Positions 39,111-50,693 of a DNA stretch of 64,000 nt are shown piece by piece. The stretch lies in the NCBI GenBank assembly GCA_009829735.1, contig CM020618.1, positions 3,904,882 to 3,968,881 of the forward strand, written 5' to 3'. The DNA comes from Pyropia yezoensis (lineage: Eukaryota; Rhodophyta; Bangiophyceae; Bangiales; Bangiaceae). A model generated the notes under the pieces. The model did no database searches. It saw nothing but the letters and a program-made list of their open reading frames with translations, and had not been told where the DNA came from. Within the stretch, counting starts at the first letter, position 1. Every line of letters starts with the position of its first letter. The position numbers were made by a program, and so were the translations under genes.

Positions 39111-40123
39111 ATGGCATCCAACGTGCCCCCATCCCCGTCCCCTTCCGATCGCCGATGCTGCTGTGTGTCCGCTTCCCCCGCTGCGATCCCCCCCGCGTCT
39201 GCCTCGGCGGCGTCCGCCTCGTCCTCCCCACCCCTTGCGTTTGGAGTGGGGGTTGTGTTGGCATCGGGCGCTGCCGCACTGGCTGGCGTGTTGGCCGGCC
39301 GGTGGGATGAGTTGGTGGCGGTGAACCGGCGGCCGCCTCGGGACGATGGCGCCATTGCGTGCGGCTCGTGCAACGGCACGGGCTATGTTGACTGCTTCTG
39401 CACGCGCTGGGATTACTCATCGCTCGATTCGGAGGATGGTACGTGCGCGTCGCGGTGCTCTTGTCGAGAAGAGGTGTCTGTGTGCTTGGGACGGGTGGCG
39501 GCGCATGTTTGGGAAGGGTGGTGGCGCATGTTTGGCAAGGGTGGCGGCGCATGCTTGGGAAGGGCGACAGGGTATCAGCTTGTGGGGGTAGCACTCGCAT
39601 GGTGTGCTCCAGTGCCCATGGGAGTTGATCTTCTCAGCGTGCTGCGGCTTGGTTGACCATGTCACAGATCCTGTCTTTGTGGACAGTCTGATGTGGCTGG
39701 ACAGTCTGATGTGGCTGCGTTGTTGTCGTATGGACGAGTGCGAGTACTTCGGCAGGGTGGGTGTGTGTGCAGGCTCGGTGCCCTCATATGAACATGTTGA
39801 CTGACTCAGCTCCTCTCTTTCGTGTTTTGACCCTCTTCTGTTGAACATTTTTCTTCTCTTCCTCTTCAGGTGCGAGAAAAGCCACTAAAGGCTGCACCAA
39901 GTGCCGTGGCTCTCGCAAAGAACCATGCTCGAAATGCGGCGGCGGCGGTCTGCTGGTGCCAATGTTGCGCCGCTCGACGGTGCCTGTGCGCATCTCTGAT
40001 GACAACGGCCGGCGCATCACTGCACTGGCCGCGCCTGCTGCCTCCATCGCTCTGAGCACACGGAGTCGCCTGGTGCCACCACCATCGTCGAGACGGACGT
40101 TGCCGAACGCGTCTGGGCGCTAA
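39111..40123 (+). CDS. DnaJ-type cysteine-rich zinc-finger protein (BSD2/LQY1-like), two exons
   Basis: Exon 1 39111-39438 and exon 2 39870-40123 give 193 residues ending at TAA. The joined frame yields a cysteine-rich DnaJ-type finger: CGSCNGTG and CFC in exon 1, GCTKCRGS and PCSKCGGGG in exon 2. Small plastid proteins with only this module (BSD2, LQY1) act as chaperones or disulfide isomerases for Rubisco and photosystem II. The N-terminus is Ser/Pro/Ala-rich and carries a hydrophobic stretch near 43-65 (LAFGVGVVLASG...) that could span a membrane, as in LQY1. The intron interrupts the finger in phase 1. Start ATG 39111 is the first in frame with a transit-like leader; the frame is open a little further upstream without ATG. 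The exact C-terminus depends on there being no further intron. Confidence 0.82.
39493..39564. repeat. 24-bp tandem repeat inside the intron, three copies
   Basis: Three copies of a unit containing GGTGGCGGCGCATGTTTGG with a few substitutions, directly adjacent. Confidence 0.8.
39680..39715. repeat. 18-bp perfect tandem duplication inside the intron
   Basis: TGGACAGTCTGATGTGGC occurs twice in a row without change. Confidence 0.9.
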
Positions 40124-40595
40124 CGCTGTTTGGTGTGTGTTTAGGTGCATCCGGCCGGGCTTGGCGCCGCGGGCAAGTCTGCTAGCGCGATCCAGCCGGC
40201 CGCATCCAGCGCTGCGTGCTCACTCTCTTCTACTTTTTGGCGGGTTTCTTCTATTTACTTCTTCCTCGTGCTTGGACCATCTGTACAGGAGGACCCGAGA
40301 TGTCGTGCGCGAAGCGCAGCGTGGTAGCGTCTTCCTGTTTCCCGTCGTCCGGTAATGCATATAGTTTTTCCTTTTTAAATTTGCCTCTTTTAAGTCCAGT
40401 GGATCACACGTCGCGTCAGCTCAAATCCCCGGTGCACCTCGCTCGCGGTGGGTCGCCTTCGTCGAGCGAACGATCACCTGCGCCACCACGCCGCTCTGCC
40501 TTCGCAGCAGGCAGCCCTCACTGACGCACTGCCTCGTGGTCTCCTCCTCGCTACTCATCTGCAGAGCGCTGTCGTGCTGGTAGAGCAGCCGCACC
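40124..40595. other. Intergenic between zinc-finger and CysRS genes, same strand
   Basis: Holds the 3' UTR of the zinc-finger gene and the CysRS promoter. A T-rich stretch at about 40360-40395 (AGTTTTTCCTTTTTAAATTT) stands out 200-240 bases before the CysRS ATG. No gene. Confidence 0.4.
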
Positions 40596-42515
40596 ATGCG
40601 GCTGGCGCAGCGGCAGCCATGTGCGGCCTTTTTGCCCCCGCCGTCGGGGGTAGCTGGCTCACCTCACGCTACCTCGAGCGCCTGCCGGTTTTCGGGACGC
40701 TCGGCCGCCGGGGCGCTACCCACGCGGCGTCCGCAGCCGGGGGTTAGGCCCCCTACCGACCTGCGCTCCGGGTCAGTGGTTGGCCCCCAATGGACACCGC
40801 CAGCTCGTCAGGCAGTCACGGCCGCAGCGGCGGCGCATTCCCCCCCCGCCCCCACCCCGCATGCGTCTACCAGCGCCCCTGCCATTGGTCGGACGCCCGC
40901 CTTTACGCCCGCCGAGCTGGCCGCCACCACTCTTCACCTGTACAACACCATGACGCGGTCCAAGGACGTATTTGAGCCGGCCGCCCCCCCGGCCGTCACC
41001 TTTTACTCGTGCGGCCCAACCGTGTACGACCGGGCGCACATTGGTAACTTCCGGGCGTTCCTCGTCTATGACGTTGCCAAGCGCTGGCTCACCGCCCGCG
41101 GCTACACCGTCAACCACGTGATGAACCTAACCGACGTGGACGACAAGATTATCACCAAGGTGTCCCGTGACGGCGTGGGGGGCAGCCTGGACGACGCGGC
41201 GGCGCTCACCCACAAGTATGCTGACGCCTTTTTTGACGACCTCTCCAAGCTCAACGTTGTGCCCGCCACCACCTACCCCCGCGCCACGGACCACATTCCC
41301 GAGATGGAAGAGCTCATTGGAGGCCTCCTCCGCAAGGGGGTGGCCTACGAAGCCGGGGGCTCCACCTACTTTTCCGTCGACGCCTACCCGGCGTATGGGC
41401 AGCTCGCGCGGCTGCCGCCGCCGTCCCAGACGCTCACCCCGACTGCCGGCGCTGGCGGCCTCGACGCGGACGAATACGACCGCGGGGACGCGCGGGACTT
41501 TGCGCTCTGGAAGGCGTGGAAGCCCGCAGACGGCGGGGTGGTGTGGGAGTCCCCGGCACTCGGCCGCGGGCGCCCCGGCTGGCACATTGAGTGCACGTGC
41601 ATGGCGCTCAAGTACCTGGGCACCACCATTGACATCCACGGGGGTGGGGTGGACCTGGTCTTCCCCCACCACGAGAATGAGCGCGCGCAAGCGGAAGCCG
41701 CAACGGGCACGCCGTACGTGCGCACGTGGCTCCACAACGCGTTTGTGACGATTGGCGGGGAGGGCGACAAGATGAGCAAGAGCGTCGGCAACTGGGTGAG
41801 TCTGGACGACGTGTCGCCGCGGGCGTTTCGGTGGCTGGTCGTTGTCGCGGCGTACCGGTCGCCGCTCGCCTTTTCCGCCGCCACCGTCAAGGCCGCCGGC
41901 CGGACGGTGCGGCGGCTCGACGCGCTGCGGGCCAAGCTGGCTGCCGCCGCCGCGGCTGTGGGCGTCGACGCCGACGCCGACGTCGACGCCGTCGCCGACG
42001 GCGCGGGTGGCGCGAGGGGGGGGGTGGACCCGGCCATGGCCGCGGCGGTCGCGTCGGCGCGCGGCCGCTTCGTCGCCGCCATGGACGATGACCTCAACAC
42101 GCCCCGCGCGGCGGCGGCGCTGTTTGGCCTGGTGGGGGCGGCGGAAAAGGCGCTCAAGGCGGGGGGGCTGTCGGCCGCGACGGCCGCGGCGGTGGACGGT
42201 TGCCTGCTGGACTTTGACGTCGTCTTCGGCATCTTTTACACGCCGCCCGTGCCCGCGGCGGCAGCCGCGGCGGCGGCAGGTGGGGGGGAGGTGCCTTCCG
42301 CTGTTGCCACAGCGGCGGCGGCGGCGGGGGGTGGTGGTGACGGGAACGGGGTGAGCGCAGAGCTCCAGCAGCTCCTCGCCGAGCGGGAGGCCGCGCGGGC
42401 GGCCAAGGACTGGGCGCGCGCCGACGAGATCCGCGGGCAGCTGGGCGCGGCGGGGTGGGTGGTCAAGGACACGCCGGCGGGGGGGGTGCTCGTCCCCGTC
42501 GAGGGGGGGGTGTGA
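40596..42515 (+). CDS. Cysteinyl-tRNA synthetase, probably organellar
   Basis: 639 residues. A class I synthetase that charges tRNA-Cys. The HIGH-type motif is HIGN at residues 148-151 (DRAHIGNFRAF) and KMSKS is at 392-396. Zinc ligands of the family are in place: Cys in CGPTVYD, Cys in HIECTC, and His/Glu in the VFPHHENE segment. The anticodon-stem binding and C-terminal helical domain follow (MDDDLNTPRA; ARADEIRGQLGAAGWVVKDTP). About 120 residues precede the catalytic core, with an Arg/Ser/Pro-rich, acid-poor start that fits dual plastid/mitochondrial import. Ala/Gly/Asp-rich insertions at about 455-480 and 550-590 are local expansions. Single exon. Confidence 0.96.
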   Translation: MRLAQRQPCAAFLPPPSGVAGSPHATSSACRFSGRSAAGALPTRRPQPGVRPPTDLRSGSVVGPQWTPPARQAVTAAAAAHSPPAPTPHASTSAPAIGRTPAFTPAELAATTLHLYNTMTRSKDVFEPAAPPAVTFYSCGPTVYDRAHIGNFRAFLVYDVAKRWLTARGYTVNHVMNLTDVDDKIITKVSRDGVGGSLDDAAALTHKYADAFFDDLSKLNVVPATTYPRATDHIPEMEELIGGLLRKGVAYEAGGSTYFSVDAYPAYGQLARLPPPSQTLTPTAGAGGLDADEYDRGDARDFALWKAWKPADGGVVWESPALGRGRPGWHIECTCMALKYLGTTIDIHGGGVDLVFPHHENERAQAEAATGTPYVRTWLHNAFVTIGGEGDKMSKSVGNWVSLDDVSPRAFRWLVVVAAYRSPLAFSAATVKAAGRTVRRLDALRAKLAAAAAAVGVDADADVDAVADGAGGARGGVDPAMAAAVASARGRFVAAMDDDLNTPRAAAALFGLVGAAEKALKAGGLSAATAAAVDGCLLDFDVVFGIFYTPPVPAAAAAAAAGGGEVPSAVATAAAAAGGGGDGNGVSAELQQLLAEREAARAAKDWARADEIRGQLGAAGWVVKDTPAGGVLVPVEGGV

Positions 42516-43288
42516 GGAGGGGGGGGGGGTACTGTCCAGTACGTACGTGTGTACGTGCAGTATGCCCCTCCTGCCCACTCCTCCCCCCCCTGGTTGTCCA
42601 GTTTCTTTTTTTGGGGTTTGTCTTTTTCTTTCCTCTTCCGTCTCATCCTGCTCTGCGCGGTGAGCCAGACGCGGCCACCCTCACCGTACCCTTCTTTTCT
42701 TTCCAGAGTGGGGTCATCCCGTCATGCGACTGGTGGCCGGGCGGGCCCGCTTGTTTTTCCGCGGTGGGCCCCTGCGGGGGGCGCCCGCAAGAGACTCGTT
42801 CACACCCCCTTTGGCGCGCGGGCGGAACCCCCCGCCGACCCCCCCCCCCTCCGAGCCACCGGCGGCCGCACCGGTGCACCCCTCCCGGTCGGGGGCGACG
42901 ACGAGTGGGAGTATCCCCCCCTGCCCCCCCCCCTCCCGGCGAGGCGCGTGCTGTGGCCGGCGGCAACGGCGGCTGTCGCAGCGCGCCCCCTTGCGCCCCT
43001 CACTTGACGGGCGGCCGACCCACCCCGCCCACGCGCGAGCGCGACGACCCTGTGCGTCGGGTCCCGTCGGCGGGGGGGGGCGCTCGGGCCGGAGCGCGGG
43101 GTGGCAAGGAAGAAAGAAAAGTACAGAAAAAGAAAAACACAACAGCACTGGCCGTGTGGCGCACCAGGCGACCACCCCCCCCCCCCCCGTCCCACACGTC
43201 CAATGCCCCCCCCTTCCCCACCCCCATCCCCCACCCCAACCACCCCCCCCCGCCTCCCCCGCCCCCCCCCCTCCGACCGCACCACCGC
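42516..43288. other. Convergent 3' flanks of CysRS and midasin
   Basis: No gene. T-rich patch at 42600-42650 and C runs at 43177-43190 and 43240-43275. Confidence 0.5.
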
Positions 43289-46200
43289 CTACCCCTCCGC
43301 GTTGACCATCTCCATCCACTGCCGCAGCCCGTCGGCGAGCGTGTCGGGCAGCGCCGCCACGTCCCGGACGACGGCGTAAAACTCAAACGGGAAGCCGTCC
43401 ATGTAGGGCACCACCGACAGCTTGACGCCAATGCCCGGCGCACCCCCACCCCCACCGCCGCCGCCGCCGCTGCCGCCCTTGGCCACGTACTCGACCCGCT
43501 TCACGTCAAAGATGCTCGCCGTGGCGCCCGCCCCCGGCGCTGCCGCGGGTGCCCCCGCTGCCGCCGCCGACGGCGGCGCCGCCGCCGCGGGCGCGTCGAC
43601 GAGCACAAACGCAACGAGCACCCGCGCCGACGCGAGCGCCCGCACCCGCCGGCGGATGGCGTCCCGCTCACCCAGCCGCCCGTCCGACACGATAAACAGC
43701 AAGCGGACGGCCTCCCCCCCCCCGCCGCCGTCTGGGGCGGGCCCAAAGACGTCCCCCGCAAAGCGGAGGAGCGCCCCCACGTCCGTCCCCGGCTGGCCAA
43801 ACGTGAACGCGCGGACCAGCGCCCCGCCGTCCGCGTCGCCCACCGGCAGCGGCGCGTCGAGCGGCCGCACCAGCGACGGGGCGTCCCCAAAGCGGGCCAC
43901 CCCCAGCCGCCCCACCTCCAGCCGCCCCAGCGCGGCGGCGAGCGTCGCGAGCGCCTCGAGCGCCGTCGCCCCCGCCCCCGTGTCGGCCATCGACTCGGAG
44001 TCGTCAATCGCCAGTAGCACGTCATAGGTGCGGCGCTCGGGGCGGACGCGGCGGAGCCAGATGCGGTCGCGGCGGTAGCCCGACGCGACAAACTCCACCA
44101 CCCGCCGCATGGACAGCCGCTTGCCGGTGCGGTAGTCGCCGGCCAGGCCCGACGCGGCGGTGGGCGCCAGCACCAGCCGCAGCTGCTCGGTGAGGGAGGC
44201 GGCGCCGTCGGCGGTGAGGGCGTCGAGGCGCCGCCACAGCGCCACGCCCCGCTCCTCCTCGTCCTCGTCGGTGGCGGCGGCGTCGGGGTGGAGGTCGGCC
44301 GCGACGGCCGCGCGCAGCGCGGCCTGCGCTTCGGGGGAGAGTTCCCCGCCCTCGCTGCCGCCGTCGTCGTCGGCGTCAGGTGCATCGTCGGACATGGCGT
44401 CGTCGCCCCCGTCATTGACGTGCACCTCGTTGGCCGCGTCGGGGGCGCCGCCGCGGCGGGCCGCCGCCTCGGCCGTGTCCACCACCGCCTCGAGGGTTTC
44501 CAGCGGCGATGGCGCGGCGTCGGTGTCGACGTCAGCGTCGGCGTCGGCATCAGCGTCAGCGTCGCCGCCCGCGTCGGCGTCGGCGCCGTCGTCGTCGGCG
44601 CCCTCCCGCCCGTCCGTGTCCATCGCGTCCTCGTCCGCATCGGCCACGGCGGCGGCCGCCGCGTCGTCCTCCTCGGCAGCCGGGGCCACCGCCCCCACCG
44701 TCCGCCGCGCCGCCGGCGTTGGCGCCGCCGCCGCCCCCTCCTCCTCATCCGCCCTCCCCGCGCCATCTGCGGGCTCCCCATCAGCACCATCATCAGCGGC
44801 GGGCGGCGGCTCGTCCGCCCCCGCCATGGCGCGGTGCTGCTCGTCGGTCGCGGCGCCCATGGCCACGTCATCATCCTCACCCCCCCCCTCCTCCGGCCCA
44901 TCCGTCACAAACTCCACGTCCCCCCCCGGGGGGGCGCCCCCGTCGGGGCGCACCGCCGACGGTGGGGGCGGCGGCTCATCAGCGGCGGCCGGGTCCTCGG
45001 CCAGCGCGTGCAGGCGCGCCCGCCACGCGGCGGCCAGGTCCGCCACCGTCGACCGGTGGGGGTTGGTCGCCGCCTCGTCTGCCGCCGCCGCCGCGTCCCG
45101 CCGGCGGCGGCGGCCGTCGTCTGCCGCACCGGGGGCCACCGCGCCGCCATTGTCGGCGGCGGTGCCGCCGTCGGCGCCCGCGTCGGCCGCGCCGGGGGGC
45201 GGCGGCGGCGGCGGCGCGTCGTCGCTGCCGTCGGCGGCGGCCGCGGCGGCCGCCGCCGACCCCGTGCCTGCGGTGGCGGTGCCGACGGCGGCGGGACCGC
45301 CGTCGGGGGGCGCCTCCCCGCCGCCGGCGGTGGTGGCCGTGCCGGCATCGGGGAGGACGGTGACGCCGCCGCCGCCGCCGTCTGGCGGCGGCGGGGGCGC
45401 CTGCGCCTCGTCACCCGCGGCGCCGTCCTCCCCCTCATCGTCGGCAGCGTCGGCGTCTGCGTCGGCGTCTGCGTCCGCGTCGGCGTCGGCACCGGGCTGC
45501 ATCCCGGCACCCGCGCCGGTGGCGGCGGCCAGCGGGTCGGGCGTGTCCGCATCGTCCCCGCCGGCGCCGTCGCCGTCGGCGCCATCGCCGTCGGCGCTAC
45601 CGTCAGCCATATCGCCGTCGCCACCGCCACCGCCGTCCGCTGCAGCCGCGCCATCGTCAAGGGGAAAGTCCAGCTCCCCGCCCGCCGTGTCACCGCCGTC
45701 GCCACCCCCGTCGCCCTCGTCACCGCCACCGTCGCCGTCGTCGCCACCGTCCAGGTTGAGGTCCTCTGGGAACTCCTCGGCGTCCCCGTCACCGCCGCCC
45801 CCACCGTCACCGTCGGCGGCCCCATCGTCCGCGGCCACCACCCCCGGGTCCACCGCCCCGACGGCATCGCCGTCGCCGTCCGCGTCGCAGTCGCCGCTGT
45901 CGCCGGCCGCACCCCCGGCGGCGCGCTCTGACGGCGCGTCACCCCCACCGTCCGACCCCCCATCGCCCCCATCCTCCCCGTCCCCGTCGGTGGTGCCGGC
46001 GGGGTCCTCACGCCGGTCGCCGCCGTCGCCACCGTCGCCACCGTCACCACCGTCGTCCTTGTCTTCCTCTGTCGCTTCCCGCGACGCCATCTCCTTTTGC
46101 AGCAGCCGGTCATCGCGCGGGCCCTTGTCGTCGGCGGCAGAAGCGTCGTCGCCCTTGCGACCTTCCCGGTCACCGGCGGCCTCGTCCTCGGCAGACCCCG

Positions 46201-49200
46201 CATCCCCCTCCTCCTCGCCATCGCCCTCGCCGGGCCCGTCGTCACCGTCATCGTCGGCGCCGCCATCGCGGTCGTCCACCCCACCGTCTGCGTCGGCAGG
46301 GCGCCGCTGCTGCTGCTGCGGCTGGCGGTCCCGCCCGCCCGTCGGGCGGGGCTTCCCCTCCCGCTCCGCCGCCATCAGCTGCGTGTCGGCGCGGCCGCCC
46401 GTGTCGGTCTCGCCCTCGACGCCATCGTCGGTGGCCGCCCCATCGTCTGGCCCGTCCTCGGCCTCGTCCCACAGGCGCTCGTTGACCACCTCGGCTTTGT
46501 CGCCGAGGTCGGCGGCGTCGCCCATCTGCTGCTCGAGCGCCACCGGCTCCTCCTCCCCCGCGTCGATGCGCTCCTGGCGCTCCCGCCGCTGCTCCTCCGT
46601 CTCGTTGACGTCCTCGAGGTCACCCTCAAAGTCGGCAGTCATCTCCATACCCCCTTGCTCCTCCTGCTCCTCACTCTCTTCCGCCTTGTCGGGCTTTTTC
46701 GGTGCCGGCTTGGCCTCATCCTCCCCCCCGTCGCCCCGCATGCCCAGCAGCTGCTCCTCCTCCTCAATCTGGTCACTCACGTCCTTGGCCAGGCTCGCAT
46801 CCTCCTCCGCCCCGATATCCGCCATCCCCGTCCCCGACTGGGTCTGCCACGCCTCCCCGCCAGCCTCGTCCTCCCCGTCCGCCGCGTCAGACGGCCGACA
46901 AAAGCCGTGCTCGCACACCCCAATCAGCACCGCCGCGACCGCCCGCGTCAGCCGCAGCAGCGCCATGTGGAACGCCGCCCCGCGCGCCAGCCGCCGCTCC
47001 ACCACCGACGCCCCGTACGCAGACGCAAACGCGCCGACGGCAGCGCCCAGCGGCACCACCAGCGTCTGCCCACCACCACCACGCCCACACCCACCGCCGC
47101 CAGGCCCGCCGCCGTTGTCCGCGTTCGCGGCGGGGGCGCCGTCATCAGCCGCGTCGAGGAGCGACGCGGCGAGCGCCTCGAGCGACGCCGCCACCGGTGC
47201 CGCCCGCGTCGTGGCCGCCGCCCCCACCACCGCCGCGTGCGCCGACGCGAGCACCCGCGTCTGCAGCAGGGACGTCCACGCATCCTCCTCGTCGTCGCTG
47301 TCACTACCGGCGCCGTCGCCACTGCCGCTGCCGCTGCCACCGCCGTCGCCGCGGGGCGCGCCCCCCTTGGCAGCCCGACCGGGCGCCCCGCCCGGCGGGT
47401 GCCCCGCCTGCGCACCCAGCAGCGCCGCGGCCACCGCCGCCTCGGCAGTCGCCACCACCTCGCCAACGGGGCCGCCGGCCGGCGCCACAGCCGCCGACGC
47501 AGCCGCCGCCGCCGCCGCCGCCGCCGACGCTTCCGCCGACGGCGCGCCCCCTCCCCCCCCCACCCGTGCCGTCTGCGCCACCCCTCCCGTGGAGGCGACC
47601 GCCGCCGCGTCGGCCACCCCCCCCAGCCACGCGGCCACGTCGGCGAGCACCCCCGCACCCACCGAGTCGGGCGCCTCTGCCGCCGCCGCCGCGGCCGCCG
47701 CCCCCACCTCAGCCGCCACCGCCGGCACCACCGCCGCCGCCGTCGCCACCGCCGCCACCGCCCGGCCGCTGCGCGCCGCCGCCGCCGCGGCCGCCGCACA
47801 CGGCAGCCCACCGTCCCCCCCCCCCGCGGCGGCCGCTGCGAGGCCCGGCCCGTCGAGGCGGCCCGCCGCGCCGTCCACCGCCGCCGCGGCGGCGCCCAGG
47901 TGGCGCGCCGCCGCCGCCGCCGCGGGCGCCGCCGCCGCCGCCACCCGGGCGGCCGCCCACGCGGCGGGGGCGCCCGCCGCAAACGGCCCCCCCGGCGGCG
48001 CCGCCGCCGCATCGGCCGCTGCCGCCGCCGCGGCCGCCGCCAGCCGCACGTCGGCAGCGACCGCCGGCAGGCGGGCGGCCGCGTCGGCCACCTGCCGCCG
48101 TGCCGCCAGGGCGGCAGACGTCGTCGCGCCGCCGGTGCCACCCGCCGTGCCGCCGTCGAGAGCGGCAAGCGCCCCCGCCGCGGCGGCGAGGCGCCGCCCC
48201 GCCGCAACGGCGGCGGCCAGCCCCCCGCGCTGTGCCGCCGCCATATCCAGCAGGTGGTCCACCGCCGCCACCGCCCGCGCCACGTCTGGGCGGGGCACGT
48301 CGGCCGACGCGGTGCCGGCGGCGGCGGCCTCGTGCAGCCGCCGCACGTGCAGGGCGGCGTCGTAAAAGAGGGCGTCCGCGTCGGCGGCGGGGCCGGCGGC
48401 GCCACCCCCCGCCGCAGCCGCCGCCGCCGCCTCCCCGCCCGTGACGCCGCCGTCGCCCACCACCTCCCCGCCGCCGCCACGCCCAAACGGCGGCGGGGTG
48501 GCGAGCCAGTAGGCCGCCTGCCGGCGTGCCGCCGGCACCGTCGCCGGGTTGGTGCTGACGCCCAGCCGGCCGAGGCCGCGGAGGAGGTCCGCCAGCGCCC
48601 GCCGCTTGAGCGCCACCCCCGCCGCCGCGTCGGCGCGCAGCGCCGCGGTGGTGGACAGGACGGTGGCGTGGAGCCACGACGCGACCGCCACGCCGGCGGC
48701 CAGCGCCCCCGCCGACCCACCGCCCGCGCCGCCGCCGGTGGCCTTGCCGTCACCGCCACGGCCGCGGCGGCCGCCGCCACCGCCGGCCGCCGCTGCACTG
48801 CCGGCAGCGGCCTCGAGGCGCTCGACGCGGCGGGCGAGGTCGGCCAGCCGCCGCAGGCGGCTGGTCGCGGGTACCACCGCCTCCGCCACAGACGGCAGCG
48901 CCAGGTCCGTCCCCGCCGCCGCCGCGCCGTCACCGTCATTGTCAACACTGCCGCCACCACCGCGCCGCAGACGACGGCCGTCAAAGACGCCCACCGCCAG
49001 CGCCCGCCGCACGTCCCCCCGGTACGCGTCGCCCACATCCCCCCGCGGGAGCCCCCGCCCGCCCGCCGCCGGCGACATGGTCAGTCCCACCGGCGGCGGC
49101 GGCGGGAGGTAGTCGAGGCCCGTCCGCCCCCGCAGGCGGGACAGCACCGGCCCCACCGGCGACCGCAGCGCCGCGTCCATGTCCCGCACCAGCGAGTGCA

Positions 49201-50693
49201 GCCGCCGGTGCGTGGCCGTCGCCGCCGCCACCAGCCGCGCATACTCCAGCTCCCGCGCCGCCCGGCGGGTGGCGCTCCCCTCCCCGCCCGCCCCCGCGGC
49301 CGTCGCCGCCCCGACGGTGGCGCCGGCGGCCCAGCCGCCGAGGCGGCCCAGCTCCGCCATGCGGGCGGCCAGCGGCGCCCGCCGGGCGGCAAGGTCGGCC
49401 GCCACCGCCGCCGCGGCGGGGGCGTAAAACGCGACAAGGCCGTCGAGGAAGCGCGCCATGGCCGCGTCGGCCGCCGCGGCGCCGGCCGCCCCCGCCGCCG
49501 CGTCGCCGTCGGCGCGGGCGGCATCCCAGTCGCCGTTGTCGTCGCCGTCGTCGTCGGCGGCGGCGGCGCCCGCGCCCGCCCGCCGCGCGGCGGCGGCGAG
49601 CGCGTGGAGGTGCGCCGCGACGGCGCGGAGCATGGCGAGGCGCTCCCCAAACTCCCCCGCCGGGGAGGCGCGGACAAACAGGTCCAGCAGGCCCAGGCGG
49701 GTGACCCGGTCGGCGCCCCCCTCCATCCGCCGGCCCACCGCCAGGTCGTAGACCTGTGGAAAGTAGGCGGCCGCCCGGCCGGCCGCGGCGGCGGCGCGGG
49801 CGGCCAGCAGGTTGGGCCACGACGCCAGCTCGGCTCGCCGCCACGCCGCGGCGGTCGCCGACAGCCCCCGCACGGCCGCGTCGAGGCGCAGCGGGGCGGC
49901 TGCAAAGTGCCGGTGCCACTCGTCGGCCTTGCGGAGGACCAGCTCCACCCCGCGCACGAGGGTGCCCAGCGGCACCCCCGCGCGGGCGGCGGCGAGCACC
50001 CGGCCCGCCGCCTCGACGACGCCGTCGAGGACGGGGTGGTGGCCATCCGCGTCGGCCAGGTGGGCGGCCGCCACGGCGGCAGCGTCACGGAGGAGGCGCT
50101 CCAGCGCCGCCGCCCCACGCCGCGCCTCGGCGGCGTGCGTGTCGGTGTAAAAGTTGTAGGTGGCGGCGGCGGGGGCCCCGTCCCGGCTGTCACGGCCCGA
50201 CACGGACGACACCGCCGCCGACGACGCCGACGACGCCCACGGCACGGGGCGGCCGCCGAGGATGGCCGCCGACCGCAGCGCCGCGAGGCCCGCCACCCGC
50301 CACGCCCGCCCGTCGGCGGGGAGGGCGACGGCGGACGGGCGGCCGAGCGCCGCCAGCGCCGCCAGCGACGCGTCCAGGGTGGCTGCCGCGAGGCCGTCGC
50401 GGTCACCCCCGCCGCCGCTGCCGCCATCGTCGCCCGAGCCCGGCGCGAAGACGCGGCGGTAGAGCGCCCACAGGCCGTCCACGTCGACGGCATCGTCGGT
50501 GGGGTCGGCCGCCGCGGCCGCCGCCGCGGCGGCGGCGGCCGCGGCCTTGGCCGCCTCGGCCGCCGCGACGGCCGCGGCAGCCGCCGCAGCAGCCCCCCCC
50601 CCCCCCTCCATTTCCATCTCCTCATCACGGGTAGCAAGGACCAGGCGCTCGAGGTCGGCGCGGAGGGCCGCGTCCGCACCCCCTGCCCCTCCT
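43289..50693 (-). CDS. MDN1: Midasin segment 7: end of linker, acidic region, VWA/MIDAS domain
   Basis: About 2,468 codons to the stop. The first 1,200 or so are helical linker. Then comes EEEEQLLGMRG and an Asp/Glu-rich region of about 800 residues, with DGG and alternating Asp-Ala repeats (e.g. near 45461-45495 and 46010-46060). DYRTGKRLSMRRVVEFVASGYRRDRIWLRR introduces the VWA domain, as in midasin generally. The MIDAS metal site DxSxS is Asp-Asp-Ser-Glu-Ser near 43990-44010, with the later Thr/Asp sites in FGQPGTDVGALL and FIVSDGRLGERD. This domain binds the UBL domains of Ytm1 and Rsa4. The C-terminus FEFYAVVRDVAALPDTLADGLRQWMEMV matches the usual end of midasin. Confidence 0.93.

Larger units (their letters stand above)
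39439..39869 (+). other. Spliceosomal intron, 431 bp
   Basis: Donor GTACGT follows exon 1; the acceptor is a pyrimidine tract ending TTCTTCTCTTCCTCTTCAG. Removing it restores the zinc-finger frame, with a GGT codon across the junction. It is the only convincing intron in the window. It contains a 24-bp repeat and an 18-bp perfect duplication and is less GC-rich than the exons. Confidence 0.85.

Noticed and set aside
44160-48365. Plus-strand open frame of 1,401 codons rich in Ser, Pro and Ala
   Set aside because: Antisense shadow of the midasin acidic region; Asp codons read backwards give Ser/Val/Arg.
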